Shown: positions 1-8,222 of the stretch, piece by piece | Position numbering within the stretch: position 1 is the stretch's first letter | Layout: the number at the start of each line of letters is the position of its first letter | DNA from: DATLFI01 sp035524895 | GTDB taxonomy: Bacteria; Acidobacteriota; Thermoanaerobaculia; Multivoradales; Multivoraceae | Reading direction: 5' to 3' | DNA: 46,679 bases | NCBI GenBank assembly: GCA_035524895.1 | Contig: DATLFI010000189.1 | Location: 1-46,679, forward strand | The notes under the pieces: model-generated | Database searches by the model: none | What the model saw: only the letters and a program-made list of their open reading frames with translations | What the model was told of the DNA's origin: nothing | Made by a program: the position numbers and the translations under genes

Positions 1-258
1 GTCGAGCTCGAAGAACTGGGCGCCGATCCCGCGCAGGTGCTCGCGCTGCGTCAAGAGATCGAGCAAAGAGAGCAGAGAGCCCAGCGCGGCGCGGCGATCG
101 TCGAGGGTGCGCAGGCGATGCGCGCCTTCCTCGCGGCTGGACAGCTCGACCACGCGGAGCTGGCCCTGCGAGTGCTCGAGCGGATGGCTCCGGACGACCC
201 CGAAACCGCAGCGCTCGGCGCCGAGCTGCGCGCGAAGCGGACGCCCCCGAACCTGTGA
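1..258 (+). CDS. C-terminal fragment of an unknown protein (5' end outside window)
   Basis: The frame is open from the first base and ends at TGA 256-258, so only about 85 C-terminal residues are visible. They are charged and helical (EQREQRAQRG), followed by a stretch with the spacing of a tetratricopeptide helix pair (AQAMRAFLAAGQLDHAELAL, then RVLERMAPDDPETAALGAEL). This resembles the end of a TPR-containing protein, but no catalytic motif is visible and the function cannot be named. Its stop overlaps the GTG start of the E1 gene (GTGA), which suggests translational coupling. Confidence 0.6.
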   Translation, partial: VELEELGADPAQVLALRQEIEQREQRAQRGAAIVEGAQAMRAFLAAGQLDHAELALRVLERMAPDDPETAALGAELRAKRTPPNL

Positions 259-2405
259 ACACGGTGAAGCACCCAGGGATTACCCTCGTCGCCTCTACCG
301 CCTCCGCCGCCGCGAGCTCGTCCGCCGGAGCTCTCGAGAGACGGCGCTGCTATGCCTTCATGAAGCTCTCGCGGGAGCTCGACCAGCGCTTCGAGTCCCT
401 CCGGCTCGGTGGCCGGGTCGCCAAGTGGTACAGCGCCATCGGCAACGAGGCGACCACGGTGCCCGCCGGTCTCCTGCTCGAACCGGGGGACGTCCTGTCG
501 ACGACCCACCGCGACCTCGGCGCCATCCTCGCCACCTATCTGGATCCGGTGCGCGCTTTTCCGGGCGCCGGCTTCGAGCCGCTCGCGCGACCGGCCGAGC
601 GGCGGCCCGAGCCGCGCATGCTGCTGCGCAGGCTCATCTGCCAGCTCCTCGGCAAGGACGAGGGGTTCAGCCGCGGCATCGAGCGCTCGTTCCACTACGG
701 GCTGCTCGACGAGGAGCACGACCTGCGGCACGTCGGCATGATCAGCCATCTCGGATCGATGATCCCGGTCGCTGCCGGCTGTGCCTTTGCGCTGCGGCGG
801 CGCGCGTCGGGCGGGCGCAGCGGCGTAGCGATCAACTTCATCGGCGACGGCGGCACCTCGACCGGCGATTTCCACGAAGGCCTCAACATGGCAGCGGTGT
901 GGAAGCTGCCTCTGGTGCTGGTGATCGAGAACAACCGCTACGCCTTCGCTACCCCGAGCTCGGATCAGTACGCCTGCCAGCGCCTCTCCGACCGCGGACC
1001 CGGCTATGGCGTGCCGGCCATCACCGTCGACGGCAACGATCCCGAGGAGGTAGAGCGCGTGCTGCGCGAGGGCTTCGAGCACGCGCGCTCGGGTCGCGGT
1101 CCGGTGCTGATCGAAGCGATGGTGGGCCGCATGCGCGGCCATTCCGAGGGCGACGACTCGCTCAAGGTGGTGCCCCGGTCCGAGCTCGAGACGTATCTCG
1201 GGGCCGACCCGGTGCCCGCCTACGGGGCGCGCCTCCGAGCCGCGGCCGTCCTCGACGAAGAGACTCAGGGGAGGCTCGACCGCCGCGCCCGGGAGCTGGT
1301 CGAGGAAGCGCTCGACTACGGCCTCGCGGCCGCGCCGCCACCGCCCGAAGTGGCCCGGCGCCCGGTGTTCGCGGTCGCCGCCGATCCCGCCGTGGTGCCA
1401 CGAGCTCCGGCGACGGAGACCGAGGCTGCCGCGACGACCGAGGAGCTCTACTACGTCGACGCCATCCACCGCGCGCTCGGGGAGGAGATGGCGCGCGACC
1501 CGAGCGTGGTGCTGATGGGTCAGGACATCGGACGCTTCGAGGGAGCCTTCCGCGTCACCCGGGGGCTCCACACACGCTGGCCGGACCGCGTCCTCGACAC
1601 CCCGATCGCCGAGAGCGGAACCATCGGCATCGCCGCGGGCGCGGCGCTGCTCGGCTTTCGGCCGATCGTCGAGATGCAGTTCGGGGATTTCATCTCGTGC
1701 GGCTTCAACCAGCTCGTCAACGTGGCGGCCAAGCTCTACTACCGCTTCGAGCGGCCGTGCCCGATCGTGGTGCGACTGCCATCGGGCGGCGGCGTCGGCG
1801 CGGGAGCTTTCCACTCCCAGAACCCGGAGGGCTGGTTCACTCACGTCGCCGGTCTCAAGGTGGTGTGTCCGGCCACCGCCGAGGACGCCTACGCGTTGAT
1901 GCTCGCGGCGATCCGCGACCCCAACCCGGTGGTGTTCTGCGAGCACAAGTTCCTCTACCGTCGCGTCAAGGCCTCGCTCGCGGGGGTCGAGCCCGAGCCG
2001 CTGGGCCGCTCATGCGTGCGCCGCGAAGGCACAGCGCTGACACTCGTCGGCTACGGCGCCACCACCTGGACCTGCCTCGAAGCCGCCGACGACCTGGCGA
2101 AGCAGGGCATCGAGGCCGAGGTCGTCGACCTGCGCACGCTGGTGCCCTTCGACGAGGAGACCGTGATCGCCTCGGTCAAGAAGACCGGCCGCGTGGTGGT
2201 GGTCTACGAGGCGCAGCTCACCTCCGGTTTTGGCGCCGAGGTCGCCGCGCGCATCGCCGACGCGGCGTTTCCCTGGCTCGACGCACCGGTCAAGCGCGTC
2301 GCGTTCTCGGACAGCCCGGTGCCCTACGTCAAGGCGCTCGAGAAAGAGCTGCTGCCGACCAAGGAGAAGGTGGTGGGGGTTGCAACCGAGCTCCTGAGGT
2401 ACTGA
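255..2405 (+). CDS. Fused 2-oxoacid dehydrogenase E1 component, alpha and beta subunits in one chain
   Basis: A 716-residue thiamine-diphosphate enzyme that would decarboxylate a 2-oxoacid (pyruvate or a branched-chain oxoacid) and acylate the lipoyl group of an E2 partner. The first half is E1-alpha-like: the TPP/metal motif runs from GDGG near residue 197 to IENNRY near 226. The second half, from about residue 394, is E1-beta-like (VVLMGQDIG, then DTPIAESGTIGIAAGAALLG and PIVEMQFGDF). A linker rich in Pro and Ala (APPPPPEVARR) joins them. The GTG start at 255 overlaps the upstream stop; sequence from RRCYAFMKL onward already matches the E1-alpha fold, so a start at the ATG at 360 would cut into the domain. 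No E2 or E3 gene is in the window, so the substrate cannot be fixed. Confidence 0.9.
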   Translation: MNTVKHPGITLVASTASAAASSSAGALERRRCYAFMKLSRELDQRFESLRLGGRVAKWYSAIGNEATTVPAGLLLEPGDVLSTTHRDLGAILATYLDPVRAFPGAGFEPLARPAERRPEPRMLLRRLICQLLGKDEGFSRGIERSFHYGLLDEEHDLRHVGMISHLGSMIPVAAGCAFALRRRASGGRSGVAINFIGDGGTSTGDFHEGLNMAAVWKLPLVLVIENNRYAFATPSSDQYACQRLSDRGPGYGVPAITVDGNDPEEVERVLREGFEHARSGRGPVLIEAMVGRMRGHSEGDDSLKVVPRSELETYLGADPVPAYGARLRAAAVLDEETQGRLDRRARELVEEALDYGLAAAPPPPEVARRPVFAVAADPAVVPRAPATETEAAATTEELYYVDAIHRALGEEMARDPSVVLMGQDIGRFEGAFRVTRGLHTRWPDRVLDTPIAESGTIGIAAGAALLGFRPIVEMQFGDFISCGFNQLVNVAAKLYYRFERPCPIVVRLPSGGGVGAGAFHSQNPEGWFTHVAGLKVVCPATAEDAYALMLAAIRDPNPVVFCEHKFLYRRVKASLAGVEPEPLGRSCVRREGTALTLVGYGATTWTCLEAADDLAKQGIEAEVVDLRTLVPFDEETVIASVKKTGRVVVVYEAQLTSGFGAEVAARIADAAFPWLDAPVKRVAFSDSPVPYVKALEKELLPTKEKVVGVATELLRY

Positions 2406-2562
2406 CCGTCCCGAAGCTCTGGCGGCCTCCTCAACAACCGCAGACGATCACCACCGGTGGATTCGCCCACTTGTGCTCGTAGTTGTCGAGGAAGATGAGC
2501 GACAGCGCCGACCGCGGCCGCTCGGCTCAAAGCGGGCTCGCGCCGGGCTTGCCGTCCTGGCG

Positions 2563-3504
2563 CTATCTCGCTCGGGCGACCTGCTCGGCGACGGGCGAGA
2601 CGAAACCATCGGGCTTGACCACCAGGACCGAGCAGTCCACCGAGCTCAGGACTCGCTCGGCGGTGTTGCCGATGACGAAGCCCGGCAGCCCGGTTCGACA
2701 CACCGTGCCCATCACCAGGAGATCGGCTCGGCGAGACTTCACGAAGCGCGGGATGACGTCGCCCGCGTTGCCCTTCAGCAGGTGGAGTCGCGGCTCTGCT
2801 GCGGCGTAGGGGTTCGTGAGTGCCGCCACCGCGCTGCGTCGCTCGTCGGCCACCGAGCGCGTGAGGCTCGCGATCTCCTCGCGGGAGAGCCCGGATCGAC
2901 CCCACAGCGTGGAATCACCGACCATGAGCCAGGCGTGCACCACGTACAGCTCGGCTCCGTTGAGCTCGGCAACGGCGCTCGCGAGCTCCAGGACCTGGTG
3001 GTTGAGGGTGTCGCGAGAGTCGCCCGTGCTCTGCGGGTCCACCGCGGCAACCACGCGACGGAATCGGGAGCGCTTCCCGGGCTTCATGACCAGGAGCGGC
3101 ACCGGGCACTTCCGGATGAGGCGGCCAGCGAGGCCCGCGAGCTTGCGCCGGCCAGTAGCGCTCTTGTCGGCGGTGACGATCACCAGGTCCCGCCCGTGCT
3201 CGAGGACGTCGCGCACGATCTCCAGGGACGGTTCACCGATCAGCAGCCGTGTCGCCGGCCGCACGCCGAGGGCGTGCACCGACCTGGCCGCCTCGCGAAC
3301 CCGGTCGCGTGCCTCGCGGTAGAGCAGCTCCCTGACATCCACTGCGGTGCGCCCGACAGAGACCTGAGCCCACTCGTCGGCCACGGCTTTGATCGCGTAG
3401 ACCAGCGTGAGTTGGGCGCGTTGGTCCTTGGCGAGCGCCGCGGCCCGCTCCAGGGTCGGCTGGTCGCATTCGTAGGCGAGGGAGATGTTCTCGAATCGTC
3501 GCAT
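2563..3504 (-). CDS. Tandem universal stress protein (UspE-like)
   Basis: A 313-residue cytoplasmic protein with two Usp domains (about residues 1-150 and 160-313). The second carries a recognisable nucleotide-binding loop (MGTVCRTGLPGFVIGNTAE), following the G-2X-G-9X-G-S/T pattern of ATP-binding Usp proteins; in the first the same region (TADKSATGRRKLAGLAGRLI) is degenerate, as often seen in tandem Usp proteins. The start is placed at ATG 3504 (MRRFENISLAYE); the open frame runs further upstream but that extension is Arg/Pro-rich and not domain-like. It lies downstream of argS on the same strand with 191 bp between, including a strong hairpin, so it is probably transcribed separately. Confidence 0.85.
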   Translation of the reverse strand: MRRFENISLAYECDQPTLERAAALAKDQRAQLTLVYAIKAVADEWAQVSVGRTAVDVRELLYREARDRVREAARSVHALGVRPATRLLIGEPSLEIVRDVLEHGRDLVIVTADKSATGRRKLAGLAGRLIRKCPVPLLVMKPGKRSRFRRVVAAVDPQSTGDSRDTLNHQVLELASAVAELNGAELYVVHAWLMVGDSTLWGRSGLSREEIASLTRSVADERRSAVAALTNPYAAAEPRLHLLKGNAGDVIPRFVKSRRADLLVMGTVCRTGLPGFVIGNTAERVLSSVDCSVLVVKPDGFVSPVAEQVARAR

Positions 3505-3590
3505 GGACTCTGATCGATTCCGCTCCGGCCAGAGTATGCCAGGCGGCGTTGCTCGATGCGCCGGCCCAGCTCTCGAGGATGAACCCGAGC

Positions 3591-3613
3591 GCCGCGAGGA
3601 GCCTCCTCGCGGC
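3591..3613 (-). terminator. Hairpin after argS
   Basis: GCCGCGAGGAG is followed, after one base, by its exact reverse complement. This gives a 9-11 bp GC stem between the argS stop and the universal stress gene. There is no clear U-tract, so terminator function is inferred from position. Confidence 0.45.
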
Positions 3614-3695
3614 CGGACTCGAGCCGAGCGAGCTGCATGCGGCGGTGAAGCGAGCCGCACGTGTCAGGTGGCTCGGGGCCCGCTCGAGGCGAAGG

Positions 3696-5627
3696 CTACA
3701 TCCGGTCCGGGACCGGGATGCCGAGCAGCCGGCACAGCCACTCGAGCGTGCCGCGGAACGCGTGCACCATGGCCAGCCGCGCCGCGCGTACGGACTCGTC
3801 GGGCTCCTGGAGGATCGGGTGGCGGTGATAGAGGCCGTGGAACTTCTGCGCCAGCTCGACGGCGGCTCTCGCCACCAGCGACAGCTCGAGGGTGTCGAAT
3901 CCCTTCTCCACGATCTCGGGCGCTGTCGCCGCGGTGAGCACCAGGTCCCACAGATCGTCGGGAAACGCCTCGACCGGAAGCGCGCCCACCGCTGCGGCGT
4001 CCAGGCGGCTATCGATGCCCGCCTCGGCCAAGCGGCGCAGGATGTTCTTCGCGCGCACCAGCGAGTACTGCAGGTAAGGGCCGGAGTCGCCCTCGAAGTT
4101 GAGCGCCTGCTCGAGATCGAACGCGATCACTCGCGTGGTGGTGGTCTTGACCATGAAGTAACGCACGGCCGCGCGCGCGATCTGGCTCGCGAGGCGGTCC
4201 AGCTCGGCGGCGGGCAGCTCGCGGTTTCGCTTCTGGATCTCCTCGCGGCTCTTGGCCTCGAGCTGGTCGACCAGGTCGTCAGCCTTGACACCGATGCCCT
4301 TGCGCCCCGACATCTCGAGCTGGCGGCTGTCCTCACCGGCGTCGAGGTAGCCGAGGGCGCGGGCGGTCTTGGCCGAGAGCGAGACCATCTCGTAGGCGAA
4401 GTGCACCGAGCGCTTCGCCTCGTTGTGGTGGCCCAGCGATTCGAGACCGGCGCGCACGATCCGCTGGAGGTAGCTCTGGCGCGCGTCGATGACATTGATC
4501 ACTCGGTGCGCGCCGCCGAACTGCGGCGACTCGTCGCCGGCCGCGCCGCCCGCGGCGGTCTCCCAGAGATCGGCGGCCTGTGTTTCGGTCTCGAGCCGCC
4601 GGTACTCGAAGTTGCGGCCGAGCAGGCCGAACTTCCAGAGCTGGTAGGCGATGTCCTTGCCGACGTAAGTGATCGTGCCGTCGGACCGCACGATCACCTT
4701 GTCGGGATCCTCCAGGCCCTGGAACTCCTCGCTGTCGGTGAGCGGCATCACCCAGCAGCCCTTGTTCTTGCCTTCCTCCTCGAGACGCACGGCGCCGGCG
4801 CCGCGCAGCTGCTCGAAGGCCTGGTCGAAGAAGTGCAGTCGTAGGATCTCGCTCTCGCGCGTCATCAGGTCGTAGGAGACGCCGATCCGCGACATCGTGC
4901 GCAGGTGCCGGGAGACGATGCGGCGCGCCACCAGCCTGCCGACCTCGGCACGCGGCCCCTCGCCGCGCTCTAGCTCGTGCAGGGTGCGCCTCCGGAGCTC
5001 CTGGCGCGTCGGGGACTCCTCGTACCATCGGCCCACCTCGGCGTAGAGGTCCCAGCAGTGGTGGTCGAAGGGCTCGGGCAGTGCCGCCACTTGCTCCAAC
5101 GACTGCCCCCTGAGGTCCGCGAAGCCCACGACTACATCGGCGAGCTGGACTCCGGTGTCGTCGATGTAGTTCTGGATCTCGGTCGGGTAGCCGAGCGCGC
5201 GCGAGCATCGACCGAGCACGTCGCCGAGAACCGCGTTGCGGAGATGACCGATGTGCGCGGCCTTGTTGGGGTTGATGTTGGTGTGCTCGATCACCACCTT
5301 GCCGTCCCTGGGCGTTGCGGCGTGCGGCTCCGCCAGCATCGCCGCCGCGAGGGCGCGCCGATCGAGGAAGCAGTTGAGGTAGCCGGCTCCTTCGACCGTG
5401 ATCCGCTCGATACCCGGGGGTGTCCTGAGCGCCCCGCGGAGGCGCTCCGCGATCTCGCGCGGCCGAGCCTTCAGCTCTCGGGCGAGATGGAGGGCAGCCG
5501 GCAGGGCCAAGTCGCCCAGCTCGCGGCGCGGGGGCATCTCCACCACGGGGTGGTGCTCGACCCCGTAGAGCTCCGCGATCACCCTGCGCAGCCGCTCCGC
5601 GAGCTCGCTCTTGAGCGGTTGCAGCAT
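3696..5627 (-). CDS. argS: Arginyl-tRNA synthetase
   Basis: A 643-residue class I aminoacyl-tRNA synthetase that charges tRNA-Arg. The N-terminal Arg-specific additional domain spans about residues 1-100. The HIGH signature appears as HTNINPNKAAHIGHLRNA, followed by the ArgS-typical YIDDTGVQ. The C-terminal DALR anticodon-binding domain includes YLQYSLVRAKNI and ends with ESVRAARLAMVHAFRGTLEW. The start is ATG 5627 (MLQPLKSELAERL); the long open extension upstream crosses the divergent macro-domain gene and is not credible. A TATACA box ends only 10 bases before this ATG, so the mRNA may be nearly leaderless. Confidence 0.95.
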   Translation of the reverse strand: MLQPLKSELAERLRRVIAELYGVEHHPVVEMPPRRELGDLALPAALHLARELKARPREIAERLRGALRTPPGIERITVEGAGYLNCFLDRRALAAAMLAEPHAATPRDGKVVIEHTNINPNKAAHIGHLRNAVLGDVLGRCSRALGYPTEIQNYIDDTGVQLADVVVGFADLRGQSLEQVAALPEPFDHHCWDLYAEVGRWYEESPTRQELRRRTLHELERGEGPRAEVGRLVARRIVSRHLRTMSRIGVSYDLMTRESEILRLHFFDQAFEQLRGAGAVRLEEEGKNKGCWVMPLTDSEEFQGLEDPDKVIVRSDGTITYVGKDIAYQLWKFGLLGRNFEYRRLETETQAADLWETAAGGAAGDESPQFGGAHRVINVIDARQSYLQRIVRAGLESLGHHNEAKRSVHFAYEMVSLSAKTARALGYLDAGEDSRQLEMSGRKGIGVKADDLVDQLEAKSREEIQKRNRELPAAELDRLASQIARAAVRYFMVKTTTTRVIAFDLEQALNFEGDSGPYLQYSLVRAKNILRRLAEAGIDSRLDAAAVGALPVEAFPDDLWDLVLTAATAPEIVEKGFDTLELSLVARAAVELAQKFHGLYHRHPILQEPDESVRAARLAMVHAFRGTLEWLCRLLGIPVPDRM

Positions 5628-5637
5628 GGCGCGGCAG

Positions 5638-5643
5638 TGTATA
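5638..5643 (-). promoter_or_regulatory. Possible -10 box of argS
   Basis: Read on the minus strand the site is TATACA, followed by CTGCCGCGCC and then the argS ATG. The expected transcription start would lie only 3-4 bases before the start codon. No good -35 hexamer is visible. Confidence 0.35.
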
Positions 5644-5726
5644 CCAGCGTTCCAGGCCCTTCCGGGGCGAGGGTTTCCGGCTTTCGACTCCGGCTGGAAC
5701 AGGGATCTACGCGGCAATCGCTGCGA

Positions 5727-5732
5727 TACAAT
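5727..5732 (+). promoter_or_regulatory. Possible -10 box (TACAAT) for the macro-domain gene leader
   Basis: TACAAT lies about 210 bases upstream of the macro-domain start. No convincing -35 is seen. The same hexamer occurs before the nifS leader (15650) and the tRNA-Sec gene (44927), so it may be a preferred -10 in this genome. Confidence 0.3.
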
Positions 5733-5943
5733 CCCTGGGGTTCGGGGCTTTCGTCGACGCCTTGGGGGCCCGTCTCCGCTACTGGGGGGTGGGACTGCGG
5801 GGGTGTGGCCCTCGCCTCTGCCGGTAGAACAGAGGACTAGTGAGGCTGTGCCCCGGATCGTCGAGACCAGCGAGATGGGCAGGAGGCCGACTTGATCACC
5901 ACGGTCACGACAGTCACGCAGACGCGGCGTCAAGGAGTCTAGC
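5733..5943 (+). other. GC-rich structured leader or small RNA region between argS and the macro-domain gene
   Basis: This fills most of the 316-bp divergent gap. It contains a nested hairpin around 5799-5854: CCTCTG and CAGAGG form the inner stem around the loop CCGGTAGAA, and outer CCTC/GAGG and GGGG/CCCC pairs extend it. AAGGAG at 5932-5937 is the ribosome-binding site of the next gene. I could not match the region to a known RNA family. A 6S-like reading was considered but the closing stem is missing. Confidence 0.3.
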
Positions 5944-6471
5944 TTGGCCGTCAAGATGAACGACACCCTCCTCGAGCTGATCGAGGGAGACATCACCGGT
6001 CTCGAGGTCGACGCCATCGTCAACCCGGTCGGACCGGACCTGCGACTCCGGCACGGAGTCGCGGCCGCCATCCTCAAGAAGGGCGGCAGCTCGATCCAAG
6101 ACGAGTGTGACCGGATCGGCGGCACCCTGGTCGGGACGGCAGTGATGACGGGGCCGGGCAAGCTGCCGGTCAAGCAGGTGATACACGCGGTAGGACCGCA
6201 GATGGGTGAGGGGGACGAGGACCGCAAGCTCGCTGCCGCCGTGCGTTCGGCGCTGGCGCTCGCGGATCGCAACGGCCTGCGTTCGATCGCGATCCCGGCG
6301 ATTTCCACGGGGAAGTTCGGTTTTCCGGTCGATCGATGTGCACGCATCCTGCTCACCGAGGTGCACCGCTACCTGCAGGGCGGCACCAAGCTCGAGCGTG
6401 TGGTGGTCGTGCTGCACGGCACCGACAACTACAACACCTTCCGGCGGGAGCTCAGGCGGGGATTCCGGTAG
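5944..6471 (+). CDS. Macro-domain protein (ADP-ribose binding / ADP-ribosyl hydrolase-like)
   Basis: A 175-residue single macro domain: LLELIEGDITGLEVDAIVNP at the N-terminus, then GVAAAILKKGG, HAVGPQ and the phosphate-loop IPAISTGKFGFP. Family members bind ADP-ribose or O-acetyl-ADP-ribose and several remove ADP-ribose from proteins or nucleic acids. The usual NAAN after the second strand is replaced by NPVG, so catalytic competence is uncertain. The TTG start at 5944 is chosen because AAGGAG lies 6 bases upstream; the ATG at 5956 is too far from it. It faces argS divergently and converges on the mutase gene, so it appears to be a single-gene unit. Confidence 0.85.
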   Translation: MAVKMNDTLLELIEGDITGLEVDAIVNPVGPDLRLRHGVAAAILKKGGSSIQDECDRIGGTLVGTAVMTGPGKLPVKQVIHAVGPQMGEGDEDRKLAAAVRSALALADRNGLRSIAIPAISTGKFGFPVDRCARILLTEVHRYLQGGTKLERVVVVLHGTDNYNTFRRELRRGFR

Positions 6472-6504
6472 CAGTCGTCCATGGGCCGCCCATGGACGAC
6501 TGCT
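6470..6504. terminator. Perfect 16-bp hairpin between convergent genes
   Basis: AGCAGTCGTCCATGGG, a 3-base loop CCG, then the exact reverse complement. The left arm begins inside the TAG stop codon of the macro-domain gene. The symmetry and the position between convergent genes suit a bidirectional terminator, although no U-tract follows on either strand. Confidence 0.65.
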
Positions 6505-6534
6505 GGGCGTTCGGCGACCCCGTCGCTTCGCAGG

Positions 6535-7770
6535 CTACGCGCCGAACTTCTGGAGCTTGCCGGCATGGGCCAGCAGTAGGCCCAGGAGCTCGTGCGCCGG
6601 GAAGGTTCCCAACGCGCCGCGCGCGGCCTCGAGCTCGGTGTAGCGGCTCGTGTCGTCGACGAAGCAGGTCGGCGACGAAACCAGGAGCGGCACCGGGTGC
6701 CAGCTGTGCGCGCGCATCGGAGCCGGTGTGGAGTGGTCGCCGGTGATCGCGACGACATCGGGGCGCAGCTCGAGCAGGCCGGGTAGCGCCCGGTCGACAC
6801 GCTCGATCTCCGCCGCTTTCTGCGCCGCGTCACCATCCTCGCCGGCGGCGTCCGTGGCTTTGACGTGGATGAAGAAGAAACGGAAGCGGTCCCAGTGCTC
6901 GCGAGCTCGAGCGAACAGCTCGTCTGGCGCCTTGCCGCTCTCGACCACCTCCATGCCACACACCGAGGCGACCCCGCGGTACAGAGGGTAGCCGGCGAAC
7001 GCGCCGCCGCGCAGGCCATAGAGCTGTTCGAACGAAGGGAGGCTGGGTGGGCGCGCGAAGCCGCGCAGGAGAAACGCGTTCGCGCGCTCCTCGCCCTCGA
7101 GCGCGGCGCGGAGTGACCCCAGCACCGGGCCGAGCCGCTCCGCAGTCTCACGCCCCTGGGGCGAGGTGCCCGCGAGCGGTCGGGGCGGCTCGCCCAGACG
7201 CTGGGGGTCGGTCTCTTCGAGATCGGCCGACAGCGTCGCTCCGCGGGTATCGCGCAGCAGCAGGACGAAGCGGTAGCCCTCCCCGGCGTGGAGCTGGATC
7301 TCGAGGCCCTCGGGTGGCGCCGCCGCGAGCCGTGCGCGCATCCTCTCGACCAGGCGGCGGCACTCTTCGGTGGGTATCCTGCCGGCGCGGCGATCCGTGA
7401 GGTTGCCTGCCTCGTCGACAGTGGCGAAGTTGCCCCGGGCCGCCACCGTGTCGGGGGTCAGTGCAAGCCCGAGCCCGAGCGCCTCGAGCACGCCGCGTCC
7501 GATGTCGTTCTCGGGGTCGGTTGGATCGTGGCCGAAGAGGGCCAGGTGACCGGGTCCGCTGCCTGGCGTGACCCCGAGCGTCGCCGGAACGATCCGACCT
7601 AGCGCCGCCGACGCGGCGAGGCGGTCGAGATGGGGCGTACGCGCCATCTCGAGCGGGGTTCGTGGTTGGGACGGCGTGCGGAGATCGCCGATTCCGTCGA
7701 GCACGAGCAGCACGATCCGGCTGTCGGTGACCAGGGCGAGGCGCTGCAGGAGTTGCTGGCGGAGCGACAT
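6535..7770 (-). CDS. apgM: 2,3-bisphosphoglycerate-independent phosphoglycerate mutase, ApgM type
   Basis: A 411-residue alkaline-phosphatase-superfamily metalloenzyme that interconverts 3- and 2-phosphoglycerate in glycolysis. The first metal ligand lies in LLVLDGIGD (D25), the candidate phospho-Ser in TPGSGPGHLALFGHDP, and C-terminal metal ligands in HVKATDAAGEDGD and ITGDHSTPAPMRAHSWHPVP. Length and motif order match the archaeal/ApgM branch rather than GpmI. The start is ATG 7770 (MSLRQQLLQRLALV); sequence upstream in the same frame belongs to the neighbouring gene. It is the third gene of a minus-strand unit with the KDPG-type aldolase and a small unknown protein, 29 bp after the latter, so the unit may serve sugar-acid catabolism into lower glycolysis. 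Confidence 0.9.
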   Translation of the reverse strand: MSLRQQLLQRLALVTDSRIVLLVLDGIGDLRTPSQPRTPLEMARTPHLDRLAASAALGRIVPATLGVTPGSGPGHLALFGHDPTDPENDIGRGVLEALGLGLALTPDTVAARGNFATVDEAGNLTDRRAGRIPTEECRRLVERMRARLAAAPPEGLEIQLHAGEGYRFVLLLRDTRGATLSADLEETDPQRLGEPPRPLAGTSPQGRETAERLGPVLGSLRAALEGEERANAFLLRGFARPPSLPSFEQLYGLRGGAFAGYPLYRGVASVCGMEVVESGKAPDELFARAREHWDRFRFFFIHVKATDAAGEDGDAAQKAAEIERVDRALPGLLELRPDVVAITGDHSTPAPMRAHSWHPVPLLVSSPTCFVDDTSRYTELEAARGALGTFPAHELLGLLLAHAGKLQKFGA

Positions 7771-7799
7771 GGCGGAGCGGATGCTCCCAATCGAGCGAC

Positions 7800-8222
7800 T
7801 CAACCGACGAAGTACACGCTGGCCCGGAGCTGGAGACGGGCGCGGGCCTCGAAGCCGGAGCCGACGAGCTTGAGGCCGGTGACCGCCGCCAGCACGGGGA
7901 GCACGATCCAGCCGTCGAAGCTTTCCCCGGCATTGTACGGCGGCACCACCGGCTCGATCTCCGCGAGCTTGGTCCAGTGGTCGTCGTCGGGATCGAAGGA
8001 TGCGCGCAGCTCGACGTAGGCGCGGTCGAGGTCGATCGACTGCTTCTCGGAAGGGTGCCAGAGCGAGAGCACGAACCGCAGCTCGTCGAAGCGGGACGTG
8101 TCGAGGTGGGTGCGCCCCTGGTGGCGCAGCGGGAACGCGAAGGTGCCGTGGTTGTCGCTGGCGAAGATCTCCGGCGGCGGGTCGAAGACCAGGTGCAGGG
8201 GGCTGGGCAGGCGGGCACTCAT
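7800..8222 (-). CDS. Conserved-looking protein of unknown function between eda-type aldolase and mutase
   Basis: A 140-residue soluble protein with no signal peptide. Alternating hydrophobic strands (LRFVLSLWHPSEKQSIDLDR, AYVELRASFDP, FEARARLQLRASVYFVG) suggest an all-beta, jelly-roll-like fold, but I do not recognise a family or a catalytic motif. Its ATG overlaps the stop of the aldolase gene (ATGA), so it should be translated by coupling, and the mutase follows after 29 bp. Conserved placement between two carbohydrate enzymes would point to a role in sugar binding or enzyme regulation; that is inference only. Confidence 0.75.
   Translation of the reverse strand: MSARLPSPLHLVFDPPPEIFASDNHGTFAFPLRHQGRTHLDTSRFDELRFVLSLWHPSEKQSIDLDRAYVELRASFDPDDDHWTKLAEIEPVVPPYNAGESFDGWIVLPVLAAVTGLKLVGSGFEARARLQLRASVYFVG

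Noticed and set aside
51..1946. Long minus-strand open frame (631 residues) opposite the E1 gene
   Set aside because: It is antisense to clear E1 motifs; the translation is Arg/His/Gly-rich with no domain. High GC content keeps antisense frames open.
5733..5943. 6S RNA or another known structural RNA
   Set aside because: Some 5' similarity was suspected, but no 3' partner for the closing stem exists and no conserved family motif could be confirmed.
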